Assembly (NCBI RefSeq): GCF_036347055.1
Contig: NZ_CP108882.1
Span: 124,001-188,000 of the forward strand
Reading direction: 5' to 3'
DNA from: Streptomyces sp. NBC_00820
GTDB lineage: Bacteria > Actinomycetota > Actinomycetes > Streptomycetales > Streptomycetaceae
DNA length: 64,000 nt
The notes beneath the pieces are model-generated. The model saw only the letters and a program-made list of their open reading frames with translations, was not told where the DNA came from and did no database searches. This document shows positions 45,507 through 54,535 of this stretch, piece by piece. Numbering within the stretch: position 1 is the first letter of the stretch; each line of letters opens with the position of its first letter. Both the position numbers and the translations under genes were made by a program.

Positions 45507-45559
45507 ACATGACCCGCGGTTCTTAAACGCCGCCGGTGTGCGCAAATGGGTGGCAAGCT

Positions 45560-45592
45560 GGAGCCCGGGAGCTGGACATGCTCCCGGGCTCC
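45560..45592 (+). terminator. Strong terminator closing the permuted tRNA cluster
   Basis: A 13-bp perfect stem (GGAGCCCGGGAGC against GCTCCCGGGCTCC) with loop TGGACAT, 54 bp downstream of the second permuted tRNA. Confidence 0.85.
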
Positions 45593-45722
45593 GTCACGTT
45601 CCTGGCCGCCGCTGACGCCCGTCGTTCGGATCATCTGGTAGTTGGCCAAGGCTGCTGACTGAAGAGTCGATCCCAGTTCCGATTGTGGCGTACGCGTCGG
45701 CACAAAGGACTTCCGCGAGGGC

Positions 45723-45840
45723 TCACTGGACCAGTGCGATGTGGGGATGGTCCGGGGACTTCGGGCACACGTGGAGCTGGCCAGGCGGCCAGTGGCGCCT
45801 GCGTCCACCAGGGCACCGTCGCCCAGCCACCGTCTCCGGC
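45723..45840 (-). pseudogene. 3' end of a YwqG-like gene
   Basis: The last codons read WPPGQLHVCPKSPDHPHIAL then VQ and stop. This matches the extreme C-terminus of the 773-aa protein at 12444-14765 (VCPVSPDHPHIELIQ), and the DNA is also similar. Only about 30 codons are recognisable. Confidence 0.6.
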
Positions 45841-45841
45841 G

Positions 45842-46047
45842 TCAGGAGGCCCGCAGGACGATCTTCCCGGTCGTATGCCCCTTCTGGCTGAGCCGCCATG
45901 CCTCGGCGACGTCCGCCAGCGGTAGTTCCCGCTCGACATGGACCGTGAGCTTCCCGGCGTCCGCGAGGCTGCCCAGCTCCGTCAGGCCGGCGTGGTCCGG
46001 ACGGACGAAGACGTAGCGGCCGCCGCGCTCCCGGATGGCGGGGTCGA
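45842..46047 (-). pseudogene. C-terminal fragment of a quinone oxidoreductase
   Basis: Minus-strand frame with RERGGRYVFVRPDHAGLTEL, GKLTVHVERELPLADVAEAW and RLSQKGHTTGKIVLRAS, the standard end of zinc-type medium-chain reductases. The rest of the gene is replaced by the IS5 transposase. It shows that an insertion or deletion removed the front of this gene. Confidence 0.78.
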
Positions 46048-46867
46048 CGCGGATCGAGCCGTTGCTCCCGGACCGGACGCCGAAGCGGGGTGGCCGCTGG
46101 CGTGACCACCGGGAGGTGATCGACGCGATCGCCTTCAAGTTCCAGACCGGAACGCAGTGGGTCCACCTGCCGGAGAAGTATGGCAACTGGCGGGGCGTCT
46201 ACAACCGGCTGCGGATGTGGGCCGTCGACGGCACCTGGGAGCGGGTATTCACCGCGCTGATGGCCCAGGCCGACGCCGACGAGGACCTCAACTGGGCGGT
46301 CTCGGTGGACTCCACGATCGTGCGTGCTCACCAGCACGCGGCCGGGGCCCGCCAAAAGGGGCCCCGGCCGGCGAGCCGGACGACCACGCCATCGGCCGGT
46401 CCCGCGGCGGACTGACCACAAAGATCCACCTCGCCGCCGACGGCCGCTGCCGTCCGCTGACCTTCGTCCTTACCGCCGGGCAGGCCGGCAACGCGCCCGC
46501 ATTCACGGACGTCGTGGACCGCCTGCGCGTTCCCCGACCGCGAGGACGGCCCCGGACCCGGCCGGACGTGGTCCTGGCCGACAAGGCGTACTCCTCCCGC
46601 GCGATCCGCGACCACCTGCGCAAACGCAGCATCCGCGCGGTGATCCCCGTCCCGGCGGACCAGCGCGGCCATCGACCACGTCGCGGGAGCCGAGGCGGCA
46701 GGCCGCCCGCCTTCGACCGCGAGGCATACAAGCAGCGCAACACCGTCGAGCGGTGCATCAACCGCCTCAAGCAGTGGCACGGCATCGCCACCCGCTACGA
46801 GAAGACAGCCACGATCTACCTGGCCGGACTCCACGTCGCGGGCATCTTCCTCTGGTCCGCCCGATGA
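46035..46867 (+). CDS. IS5-family transposase in two frames
   Basis: The first frame (RIEPLLPDRTPKRGGRWRDH, HLPEKYGNWRGVYNRLRMWA, VDSTIVRAHQHAAGARQKG) and the second (GGLTTKIHLAADGRCRPLTF, PDVVLADKAYSSRAIRDHLR, YKQRNTVERCINRLKQW) together hold the DDE residues. The switch falls at CCAAAAGGGG near 46352-46361, a plausible -1 slippery site, as used by IS427-group elements for programmed frameshifting. The first 10-15 residues are missing or replaced. Whether it is still active is doubtful because of this N-terminal loss. Confidence 0.78.
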
Positions 46868-46882
46868 TCCGAACGAAACCCC

Positions 46883-47770
46883 CTAGCCCTGTCTCCGGGA
46901 GGGTGAGACGGGCGCCGTCTCGCCGGAACCGACGGACGGGCCGGAGGCGGCGAGGTCGAGGAGCGTCATCTTGTCGTGGTCCGGGCTGCCGGGCGGCGCC
47001 ATGTAGATGACGAGGCGCTGGCCTTGTGCGCGGTTGAGGGACAGCCCCTCGTGCGAGAGCGTCATCGTGCCGACCTCCGGGTGTCGGAGCGTCTTCTCGC
47101 CGTTGCCGATCGTGTGCACCTCGTACCGCTCCCAGAGCCGGTTGAAGTCGGGGCTCTTGACGATTAGCTCACCTACGAGTGCGGCGAGATCCGGGGCGTC
47201 CGGATCGGTGCCCGCGATCGCCCGCAACTGGGCGACGCACCCCTTGGCCTTCTGTTCCCAGTCCGCCCACAGCTCGCGGGCAGCTGGGTGCAGGAAGGTG
47301 TACCGGACGGTGTTCCGCTGCCGCTCCGGCCAGTCGGCGATGCCGTGGAGCAGCCGCAGCCCGCCGGGATTGGCCGCCAGCAGGTCGTTGGTGCGGCTCA
47401 CGACGTACGCCGGGTTGGGCCGGAGCGTCTCCAGAAGCTGCGTGACGGTCGGACGGACCCGCCGTGACGGCAGGGGACGGGGCTCGGGCGCACGCCGCGC
47501 CGCCCGCGCCGCCAGTTCGTGCAGGAAGCCGCTCTCCTCCTGGTTGAGGCGGAGCGCGTCGGCCAGCGCCTCGACCACGGAGGGACTCGGACGGGTCTCC
47601 TTGCCGCGTTCCAGACGTATGTAGTAGTCGATGCTCACACCGGCCAGCGCCGCCAGCTCCTCCCGGCGCAGACCCGGCGTACGGCGCGTGCCGGTTCCGG
47701 CGGGCAGTCCTACGTCTGCCGGGCGTACGTCGCCACGGCGAGCGCGCAGAAACTTCCCGAACTCGGTCAT
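46883..47770 (-). CDS. XRE-type regulator with MmyB-like ligand domain
   Basis: 295 aa from ATG 47770 (MTEFGKFLRARRGDVRPADV). RRTPGLRREELAALAGVSID, YYIRLERGKETRPSPSVVEA is the characteristic helix-turn-helix of this large actinobacterial family. The remainder (RPNPAYVVSRTNDLLAANPG, VGTMTLSHEGLSLNRAQGQR) is the MmyB-like PAS-type domain that binds a fatty-acid-like ligand. It is divergent from a DHA2 exporter, 125 bp apart, and probably controls it. Confidence 0.9.
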   Translation of the reverse strand: MTEFGKFLRARRGDVRPADVGLPAGTGTRRTPGLRREELAALAGVSIDYYIRLERGKETRPSPSVVEALADALRLNQEESGFLHELAARAARRAPEPRPLPSRRVRPTVTQLLETLRPNPAYVVSRTNDLLAANPGGLRLLHGIADWPERQRNTVRYTFLHPAARELWADWEQKAKGCVAQLRAIAGTDPDAPDLAALVGELIVKSPDFNRLWERYEVHTIGNGEKTLRHPEVGTMTLSHEGLSLNRAQGQRLVIYMAPPGSPDHDKMTLLDLAASGPSVGSGETAPVSPSRRQG

Positions 47771-47895
47771 GCCGTCATTCTGCCAGCGTGTGATCAGGGG
47801 TCCAGACCGGAGCCTGGCCCTGTTACACCCACCTATGGCGCACCCCGGAAGATCACGGTCTGCCTCGTCCTCGCGAGCCTCACCAGTCTGGACGG

Positions 47896-49281
47896 ATGAC
47901 CACTCTTGAACGAGCCCGCGCGTCACAGGATGCCCGGCAACGCGCGGCCGCACCGAAGCTGATCCTGGCGACCACGTTCATGGGCATCTTTCTGCTCAAC
48001 CTCAACACCATGGCGATGAACGTGGCGCTGCCCGGGATCGGGCGGACCTTCGGCGGCAGCACGGCGGGACTGCAATGGATCGTGGACGCCTACACGCTGA
48101 TGTTCGCCGCACTCCTGCTTTCCGCGGGCACGCTCTCCGACCGCATCGGGGCGAGCCGCGCGTTCGGCGCCGGCGTCGCGGTCTTCACGGTCGCCTCGGT
48201 GGCCTGCGGACTGGCGCCGGGGCTGGGCGAGCTGATCGCCGCCCGCCTGATCCAGGGGAGCGCGGCGGCAATCATGCTGCCCTCCTCGCTGGCCCTCGTC
48301 CGGCAGGCCTTCCCGGACGCGGCCGAACGGGCACGGGCCATCGCGCTGTGGACCGTTGGCGGAGCCGTCGCGGTTGCCGCCGGCCCGGTGGCCGGCGGGG
48401 TGCTGTCCAGCACTCTGAGCTGGCGGGCGATTTTCGTCGTCAACCTGCCCGTCGGCATCGCCACCCTCGCGGTGTTGACTCGCGCGGAGCGCTCGCCGCG
48501 CCGTGCTACGCCGCTCGATCCGTACGGCCAGCTCACGGCGATCGTCGCGCTCGCGGCGCTCACCTTCGCGGTGATCGACGGAGGGGAGAACGGCTTCGGC
48601 GAGCCCGTGGTGCTGGGCTGCCTGGGGCTCGCCGCAGTGGCGACGGCCGCGTTCATCATGATCGAGGCACGTACCGCCGCGCCGTTGGTCCCGCTCGACC
48701 TCTTCCGTTCGCGCACAGTGACGGTTTCGGTCGCGATCGGCTTCGTCGCCAATGCCGCGTTCTACGGGCTGGTGTTCGTGCTGAGCCTGTTCTTTCAGGA
48801 CGTTCTGAACCTGTCCGTCATGGCCGCGGGGCTGATGTTCCTACCGATGATGGCCGTGATCGCCGGAGCCAACCTGGCCTCGGCCAGGGCTGCGGCACGC
48901 TTTGGGCCGCGAATGCCGATCGCCGTGGGACAAGCGATCTTCGCGCTGACGATGTTCAGCCTGCTCTGGGTCGACGAGGGCACCAGCAGACCAGTGATCG
49001 CGGCGATGCTCATCCCGGTCGGCCTCGGCCTGGGTTTCTTCGTACCTTCCCTGACCGCCATCCTGCTGAACGACATCGCCGCAGATCGGGCCGGAATGGC
49101 CGCCGGGATCCTGAACTCCTTCCGGCAGACGGGCGGCGCGCTCGCCGTGGCCGTCTTCGGAGCCTTGGTCGCGGACCGGGGTGAGTTCATTGTGGGTCTG
49201 CGGGTCGCCTTGTGCGTCGCGGCTGTGATGCTGACAGCCAGCACGGCCGCGGCCCTCATGCTGCCGCGCGGCCGTCGCTGA
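47896..49281 (+). CDS. DHA2-type MFS multidrug exporter
   Basis: 461 aa with about 14 hydrophobic helices. NVALPGIGRTFGGSTAGLQW in helix 1, LLSAGTLSDRIGASRAFGAG (motif A) between helices 2 and 3, LIQGSAAAIMLPSSLALV in helix 4, and motif C GGAVAVAAGPVAGGVL in helix 5 mark a proton-coupled drug antiporter. ATG 47896 lies ahead of a short basic cytosolic tail (TTLERARASQDARQR). It is divergent from the XRE regulator. The substrate is unknown. Confidence 0.9.
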   Translation: MTTLERARASQDARQRAAAPKLILATTFMGIFLLNLNTMAMNVALPGIGRTFGGSTAGLQWIVDAYTLMFAALLLSAGTLSDRIGASRAFGAGVAVFTVASVACGLAPGLGELIAARLIQGSAAAIMLPSSLALVRQAFPDAAERARAIALWTVGGAVAVAAGPVAGGVLSSTLSWRAIFVVNLPVGIATLAVLTRAERSPRRATPLDPYGQLTAIVALAALTFAVIDGGENGFGEPVVLGCLGLAAVATAAFIMIEARTAAPLVPLDLFRSRTVTVSVAIGFVANAAFYGLVFVLSLFFQDVLNLSVMAAGLMFLPMMAVIAGANLASARAAARFGPRMPIAVGQAIFALTMFSLLWVDEGTSRPVIAAMLIPVGLGLGFFVPSLTAILLNDIAADRAGMAAGILNSFRQTGGALAVAVFGALVADRGEFIVGLRVALCVAAVMLTASTAAALMLPRGRR

Positions 49282-49463
49282 CGGGACGGTGACAGGGATG
49301 TCTGGCGCGGGGCCCGGTATGACTCAACCTGCGGAAGCCGGGCGGCGCACGTCGTGAGGGCGCTCCTCACCTCGCCTCGGCCGGGTGAGGGGCACCCCGA
49401 CCTTCAGATCGGCCAACGACCTCGTGCACGGGTGGCCGTGGCTCGGTAATCAGGTGGCTCGTT

Positions 49464-49880
49464 GTGCTGTGCATGATGGGGGCTGGCGCGCGTGAGTTGA
49501 TCGTGGCGGAGTACCGGGTCACTGGGCTGTCGCCGGATGTGATCGCTGAACTCATCGCAGAGGTAGGGCCGTTGTGGCACGAGCGGCATCAGGCGCGGCT
49601 CGCGGCTCGGCCGCGGCGGCGGGCTGTAGGAGCCGGGGCGAAGCACAAGTTCGTTTTCGTCGACCGGCTGGCCACGCTGGTGAATCTGCGTCATGGCACC
49701 ACTCATGACGTGTTGGGCTGCTGGTTCGGCGTGGATCGCTCCACCATCACGCGTGCCATCGGCGAGGTGCGGCCTCTGCTGGCGCAACGGGGTTGCACCG
49801 TCGCGCCGGGCATGCGGCTGTGCACTCTCGCCGAGGTCATCGAGCACACGGGCGTCAACGGCCGGACCGGGATTGTCGAC
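49464..49880 (+). pseudogene. Transposase N-terminal part (DDE_Tnp_4 type)
   Basis: RRAVGAGAKHKFVFVDRLAT, LVNLRHGTTHDVLGCWFGVD, RSTITRAIGEVRPLLAQRG and the start of VIEHTGVNGRTGIVD are the helix-turn-helix and first catalytic Asp region of an IS5-related transposase. At about 49880 the frame passes into an unrelated minus-strand gene fragment, so two thirds of the protein are missing. Confidence 0.78.
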
Positions 49881-50325
49881 GTGCCGTCAGCGGCCAAGGC
49901 GCCGGTGCGGGCGAGCGCGGCGAGCAGGGCGGCGTGGGCCCGCACCCGAACGGGTAGCGAGCCGACGGCGGCGGCCGTGCGTGCGGCCAGGTCGGCGTAG
50001 TGGCCGGAGCGGTCGGCAAGGGCCTGCGCCAGCCAGCCGTCGACCGCTGTGGCGCGGTAGTCGCCGCGCTGGACCAGGACGTCGCGGGCGGCCTCGTCTC
50101 CCGGCCGGCTCTCCACGGTCCGGTCGAGTCGGCCGGCTCCGGCGAGGTGCCCGAGTTCGTCGGCGCGGGCGGCGAGCTGCTGCTCCTGGAGGCGCTGCTG
50201 CTCGGCTTCGGCTGCTCGCCGGTCGGCGGCGAGTTCGTCCTGGACGACGACGTCGGACTTGGGGTCGTAGACGCCGCCGGTGGTGGCGAGCAGTTGCACG
50301 AGGGTCCCACGCCACTTTTCCGACC
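49880..50325 (-). pseudogene. Unrecognised gene fragment, truncated at both ends
   Basis: The frame reads GTLVQLLATTGGVYDPKSDV, then VVQDELAADRRAAEAEQQRL, ARDVLVQRGDYRATAVDGWL and ADLAARTAAAVGSLPVRVRA. It is helical and Ala/Arg/Glu-rich with excellent codon use, but its 5' side is joined to a reductase fragment and its 3' side to an IS. I do not recognise the family. Confidence 0.45.
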
Positions 50326-50339
50326 GTGCGCCGGGCGCG

Positions 50340-51090
50340 GTGACGGGTGAAACGCGGACGTCTCCGGACCGAACCGCCGCGAAAGATCGTTCGCTGCTTC
50401 GGTCAGGGCATCACGCTGCCCGTATAGGAGCGGGAGCCGGCATCCCTGGGCAGCCTTCCCGGACGCCATGAGTTCCCGGGTATTGATGGACGTTTGCATG
50501 GTGCTGGCACCGCCGTACACGGCCATACGCCCCAGGGGAACAAGAGCCTCCATCGTCGTTCGAAGAGTGTCTCCGCCGTTCATCTCCAGCGCGGCATTCG
50601 CGACGCCGCCTGCAGCCTCTGCGAGATCTTCAGCGAGAGTGTCGGAGGTGCTGTCCACTACCGCGTCGGCGCCCAGCCGGTACGCGAAGGACCGCCTGCC
50701 CGGCACACTGGCCATGGCTACCACACGCGCCCCCGCGCGCTCGACGAGCTGGACGGCGAGGGAGCCGCCGCCACCCGCCGCGTCGGGGACGATCACCGTC
50801 TCTCCGGACTCCACGCGCAGAACCCTGTACGGCAGGTGCCAGGCGCTGTGCTCCTGGAGGGTGAGCGTCAACGCGGTGTCGTCGTCGATGTCGTGCGGGA
50901 TGGAGAACGTGGTGAGGAGTTGGGCCTGGGAGACCCGCGCGTAGCCGCCGCCTCGCATTAGTGCGACCACGAATCCTGCGCAGGTTGCCTCGATGCGCCG
51001 GCCAGCTCGGTCCTCGGTTCCGGGAGGTCCTTCACCTCCGGGACCTCAGGGCCTCCGCAGCTCTCCATCACGACCCCTCGCACTGGACAC
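50340..51090 (-). pseudogene. NADPH:quinone reductase with internal deletion and frameshift
   Basis: The start region (VRGVVMESCGGPEVPEVKDL, PEPRTELAG) is followed after a frame change by VVALMRGGGYARVSQAQLLT, so about 60 residues of the GroES-like domain are gone. VIVPDAAGGGGSLAVQLVER is the Rossmann motif, with Pro-Asp replacing the usual His-Gly. The end breaks near 50345 against the fragment at 49880-50325. It is not functional. Confidence 0.78.
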
Positions 51091-51330
51091 CTCCGCGTCT
51101 GCTTACAGGTTCCGGGATCAAAATAAAGCCATGCGAAAGTGCTGCTCATTTTATCTGCGCGATACAGAAAGGCCGACATGCCTTGTCGGGGTTGAAGATG
51201 TAAAATAGTGCTGGTTTCGCGCCGTAATCCGACTGAGATTCACATGACTTCGACAGCGGTTAATCGGTCGTTGTTCTCTGAATTTATACGCAGAGCGTGA
51301 ATCGAAAGAGCCGAGAAGGATCCAGCCGAT
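51091..51330 (+). promoter_or_regulatory. AT-rich leader upstream of the LLM oxidoreductase gene
   Basis: This 240-bp region has T/A-rich tracts (AAAATAAAG, TCATTTTATC, GTAAAATAG, GAATTTATAC) that are rare elsewhere in the window. CCGACA-TGCCT-TGTCGG at about 51172-51188 is a short hairpin. It probably contains the promoter of the gene at 51331, and its composition suggests foreign origin. Confidence 0.45.
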
Positions 51331-52353
51331 ATGTCGCTATCGCAAGTTCCGCTGTCGATCCTCGACCTCGTACCCGTCGCCTCCGGCACCGACACGAACA
51401 CGGCGCTCAACCAGTCCTTGGAGCTGGCGCAGCTCGCCGACTCGCTCGGCTATCACCGGTATTGGTACGCCGAGCACCACAATGTCGTCACGTTCGCCTC
51501 CTCGGCGACGTCACTGCTCATCGGCCGGGCGGCCGAGCACACAAAGCGCATCCGGCTCGGATCGGGCGGCGTGATGCTGCCCAACCACAGCCCGCTGATG
51601 GTGGCGGAGTACTACGGCACACTCGCCGAGATGTTCGGTGACCGCATCGACCTCGGGCTCGGCCGCGCCCCGGGAACGGACCCGGTGACGGCGGCCGCCC
51701 TGCGCCGTGGCGCCGCGGCCACCGACACGTTCGTCCAGGACGTCGTCGAGCTGCATCGCTACCTCAGTTCCCATGACGCGGAAGGGGCATCGGTGAATGC
51801 GCTGCCGGGCCGAGGTACCGAGGTCCCGCTCTGGATGCTCGGGTCGAGCCTCGACGGTGCGGCGGTCGCCGCCTACCTGGGGTTGCCGTACGCCTTCGCC
51901 TCGCATTTCGCCCCTCAGATGCGGCACGAGGCGCTGGCGCTGTACCGCTCACGCTTCTCTGCGGAGTTCGGCATCGCCGAGATCAAGCGGCCCTACGCCA
52001 TGGCGGGTGTCAACGTGCTCGTGGCGCCCACCGACGACGAGGCGCGTTTCCTGTTCACCACGGCCCAGCAGATGGCCGCAGGCATCTACACGGGCCGGCG
52101 CGGCCCGCTGCAACCGCCGGTCAAGGATCTGGCGGCCTTGATCAGTCCCGATGTCGCGCGCTTCGTGGACGATTTCCAGCAGGTGCGTGCGGTCGGGTCT
52201 CCGGAAACGGTCGTTGCCGAGCTGGAGGCGATCGTCGCGGACCTGGAGGTCGAGGAACTCATCATCACGACCTACACCCATGACCCCGCGCACCGGTCGC
52301 GTTCGTTCGCGCTGCTGGCCGAGGCGTGGGGTCTCCCCGGCCCCGCCGGTTGA
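51331..52353 (+). CDS. LLM class flavin-dependent oxidoreductase
   Basis: 340-aa luciferase-like monooxygenase. ATG 51331 has GAGAAGGA upstream. LSILDLVPVASGTDTNTALN, RYWYAEHHNVVTFASSATSL, IRLGSGGVMLPNHSPLMVAE and RIDLGLGRAPGTDP are the family signature of FMN-type LLM proteins (MsnO8/YhbW-like). It would use reduced FMN supplied by a reductase to oxidise an unknown substrate. It stands as a single gene with its own AT-rich promoter region. Confidence 0.9.
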   Translation: MSLSQVPLSILDLVPVASGTDTNTALNQSLELAQLADSLGYHRYWYAEHHNVVTFASSATSLLIGRAAEHTKRIRLGSGGVMLPNHSPLMVAEYYGTLAEMFGDRIDLGLGRAPGTDPVTAAALRRGAAATDTFVQDVVELHRYLSSHDAEGASVNALPGRGTEVPLWMLGSSLDGAAVAAYLGLPYAFASHFAPQMRHEALALYRSRFSAEFGIAEIKRPYAMAGVNVLVAPTDDEARFLFTTAQQMAAGIYTGRRGPLQPPVKDLAALISPDVARFVDDFQQVRAVGSPETVVAELEAIVADLEVEELIITTYTHDPAHRSRSFALLAEAWGLPGPAG

Positions 52354-52634
52354 GTCGACCGCCGGGGGTCGTCCAGAACACGCTGATCCGCCGGGGCGGC
52401 GATGGTCGTGACACGGACACCGACAGGCGATTGGTCATGGAGCCATCGACGCGCTGCCGACCGGATACATGTGTGATGTCCTGGACGAGTCGGACATCCG
52501 TGAGGGTGCCGTGGTCCGGCAATGCCACATATCTGACACCTGAGAGACATCCTCATAGACACGCGTGAGCAGGGGCCGGCCTCCCGGCGACCTGACGGCA
52601 TCCCGGTCCTGAGGAAGGGGAGTGGGCAGTAGCG

Positions 52635-53336
52635 ATGGCAAGGATCTTGATGGTGCTGTCGGGCGTCGACTACTGGACGCTCGCCAACGGCACCAAGCAC
52701 CCGAGCGGATATTGGGCCGAAGAGTTCGTGGTTCCGCACCGCATCCTCAGCGAGGCGGGGTTCACCGTGGACATCGCGGCCCCCGACGGCGGCAAGCCCA
52801 CCCCCGACCCGGTGAGCCTCAAGCCCGAGGTCGCGGGCCCCGAGGCACCCGAGTACGCCGCCTACATCGAGCAGCACGCCGCGGAACTGGCCGGCCCGCT
52901 GCCGCTGTCCGAGGTCGACGTGGACGTGTACGACGCGATCTTCATCCCCGGTGGACACGCCCCGATGGAGGACCTGGCCCACGACCCCGACCTCGGCCGG
53001 GTCCTGCGGGAGGCCGAAGCCGTCAAGAAGATCATCGCGCCGGTGTGCCACGGCCCGGCCGCACTGCTGTCGGCGAACCTGCCGGGTGGCCGCTGGCTCT
53101 TCGAGGGCCGGACGCTGGCCGCGTTCAGCAATGAGGAGGAGCGGCTAAACGGCACTGCGGACGTCGCCCCCTGGCTGTTGGAGAACGTGCTGAGGTCGCG
53201 GGGCGGCACGGTCGAGGACGTCAAGGCGTGGGCTCCGCACGTCATCGTCGACGGCAACCTGCTCTCCGGGCAGAACCCGGCCTCGGCCGGCCCGCTGGCC
53301 GAGAAGGTCGTCGCCGTACTCAAGGACGGCCGCTGA
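52635..53336 (+). CDS. DJ-1/PfpI family (type 1 glutamine amidotransferase-like) protein
   Basis: 233 aa. ATG 52635 follows AGGGGAGT. ILMVLSGVDYWTLANGTKHP and SGYWAEEFVVPHRIL mark the Hsp31/class I GATase-like branch. AIFIPGGHAPMEDLAHDPDL and KKIIAPVCHGPAALLSANLP carry the nucleophilic Cys138 and the adjacent His. Relatives act as glyoxalases/deglycases or chaperones. A 3' fragment of a related protein is found at 16217-16546. Confidence 0.88.
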   Translation: MARILMVLSGVDYWTLANGTKHPSGYWAEEFVVPHRILSEAGFTVDIAAPDGGKPTPDPVSLKPEVAGPEAPEYAAYIEQHAAELAGPLPLSEVDVDVYDAIFIPGGHAPMEDLAHDPDLGRVLREAEAVKKIIAPVCHGPAALLSANLPGGRWLFEGRTLAAFSNEEERLNGTADVAPWLLENVLRSRGGTVEDVKAWAPHVIVDGNLLSGQNPASAGPLAEKVVAVLKDGR

Positions 53337-53524
53337 TCCCACACATCAGCCCGACGCTCTTCGCTCATGTCCGCTGGGGCACACGCCTAGGGGGTGTCTC
53401 GGACGGACGACGCACGGAAAGCAGGATCAGTAGGCCAGATGACGCCGGAAAGTTCAGACACCAAACCAGAGCACTCAGGTAGGGCCGGTCGGATTGACGC
53501 CGAGCAGAGACGAGGAGTCCAGTC

Positions 53525-54493
53525 GTGAGCGACGTCCGTGACGTGATCATCATCGGCTCCGGGCCCGCCGGCTATACGGCGGCGCTCTACACCGCGCGCG
53601 CGTCGCTGAAGCCCTTGGTGTTCGAGGGCGCCGTCACGGCGGGCGGTGCGCTGGTGAACACCACCGAGGTGGAGAACTACCCGGGCTTTCCCGACGGCAT
53701 CATGGGCCCGGAGCTCATGGAGAAGATGCGCGCCCAGGCCGAGCGTTTCGGTGCCGAGCTCATTCCGGACGATGTCGTCTCTGTCGACCTGGCGGGCGAC
53801 ATCAAGACCGTCACGGACTCCGCGGGCGACGTCTACAGGGCGAAGTCCGTCATCGTGGCCACCGGCTCGCAGCACCGCAAGCTGGGTCTGCCGAACGAGG
53901 ACGCTCTCTCCGGCCGCGGTGTCTCCTACTGCGCCACCTGTGACGGGTTCTTCTTCAAGGACCAGGACATCGCCGTGATCGGTGGCGGTGACACCGCCTT
54001 GGAGGAGGCGACCTTCCTTACCCGGTTCGCCAGGTCCGTGACCGTCATCCACCGCCGGAACACCCTGCGCGCCTCCAAGGCGATGCAGGAGCGTGCCTTC
54101 GCCGACCCGAAGATCAAGTTCATCTGGGACACCGAGGTGGTCGAGATCCTGGGCGACCCGAAGCTGACCGGTCTGAAGCTGCGCAACCTCAAGACCGGCG
54201 AGATCTCGGACCTGCCGGTGACGGGTCTGTTCATCGCGATCGGCCACGACCCGCGCAGCGAGCTGTTCAAGGGCCAGCTGGACCTCGACCCCGAGGGCTA
54301 CCTGATGGTCGACGCGCCCTCCACCCGGACCAACGTGCCAGGTGTCTTCGGCGCCGGCGACGTCGTCGACCACACCTACCGCCAGGCGATCACCGCCGCC
54401 GGAACCGGCAGCGCCTCCGCTCTCGATGCCGAGCGTTTCCTCGCCGCACGAGCGGACGAGCCGGAGCTGGAGCCGGAGAAGACCTCCGTCTGA
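53525..54493 (+). CDS. trxB: Thioredoxin reductase
   Basis: 322 aa from GTG 53525 with AGGAG upstream. The FAD motif GSGPAG is at 11-16, the redox pair CATC at 136-139, the NADPH motif [10 protein letters not shown] near 153-162, and the C-terminal FAD site [16 protein letters not shown] is intact. The length is normal. It reduces thioredoxin using NADPH. The gene immediately downstream is a thioredoxin truncated by a stop codon, so this is probably a secondary trx locus, and the enzyme would have to use thioredoxins encoded elsewhere. Confidence 0.95.
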   Translation: MSDVRDVIIIGSGPAGYTAALYTARASLKPLVFEGAVTAGGALVNTTEVENYPGFPDGIMGPELMEKMRAQAERFGAELIPDDVVSVDLAGDIKTVTDSAGDVYRAKSVIVATGSQHRKLGLPNEDALSGRGVSYCATCDGFFFKDQDIAVIGGGDTALEEATFLTRFARSVTVIHRRNTLRASKAMQERAFADPKIKFIWDTEVVEILGDPKLTGLKLRNLKTGEISDLPVTGLFIAIGHDPRSELFKGQLDLDPEGYLMVDAPSTRTNVPGVFGAGDVVDHTYRQAITAAGTGSASALDAERFLAARADEPELEPEKTSV

Positions 54494-54535
54494 CCTCCCG
54501 CCCCACTACTGCTAGATCAAGTCAAGGAGCCTGCC

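Larger units (their letters stand above)
45622..46876. mobile_element. IS5-type element bounds defined by 14-bp inverted repeats
   Basis: TCGTTCGGATCATC at 45622-45635 is repeated inverted at 46863-46876, where it overlaps the transposase stop codon as expected for a right end. The transposase begins only near 46035; the 400 bp between the left repeat and the transposase hold two truncated host gene ends on the opposite strand. It is either an element that has picked up host DNA or a chimera of two insertions. Confidence 0.5.

Noticed and set aside
45430..45510. Short direct repeats at the ends of the permuted units (AACAT for Glu, TGAA for Phe) as recombination scars
   Set aside because: Joining through these repeats would give anticodon loops of 10 and 5 bases in place of 7, so they do not explain how the tRNAs are formed; they are probably chance.
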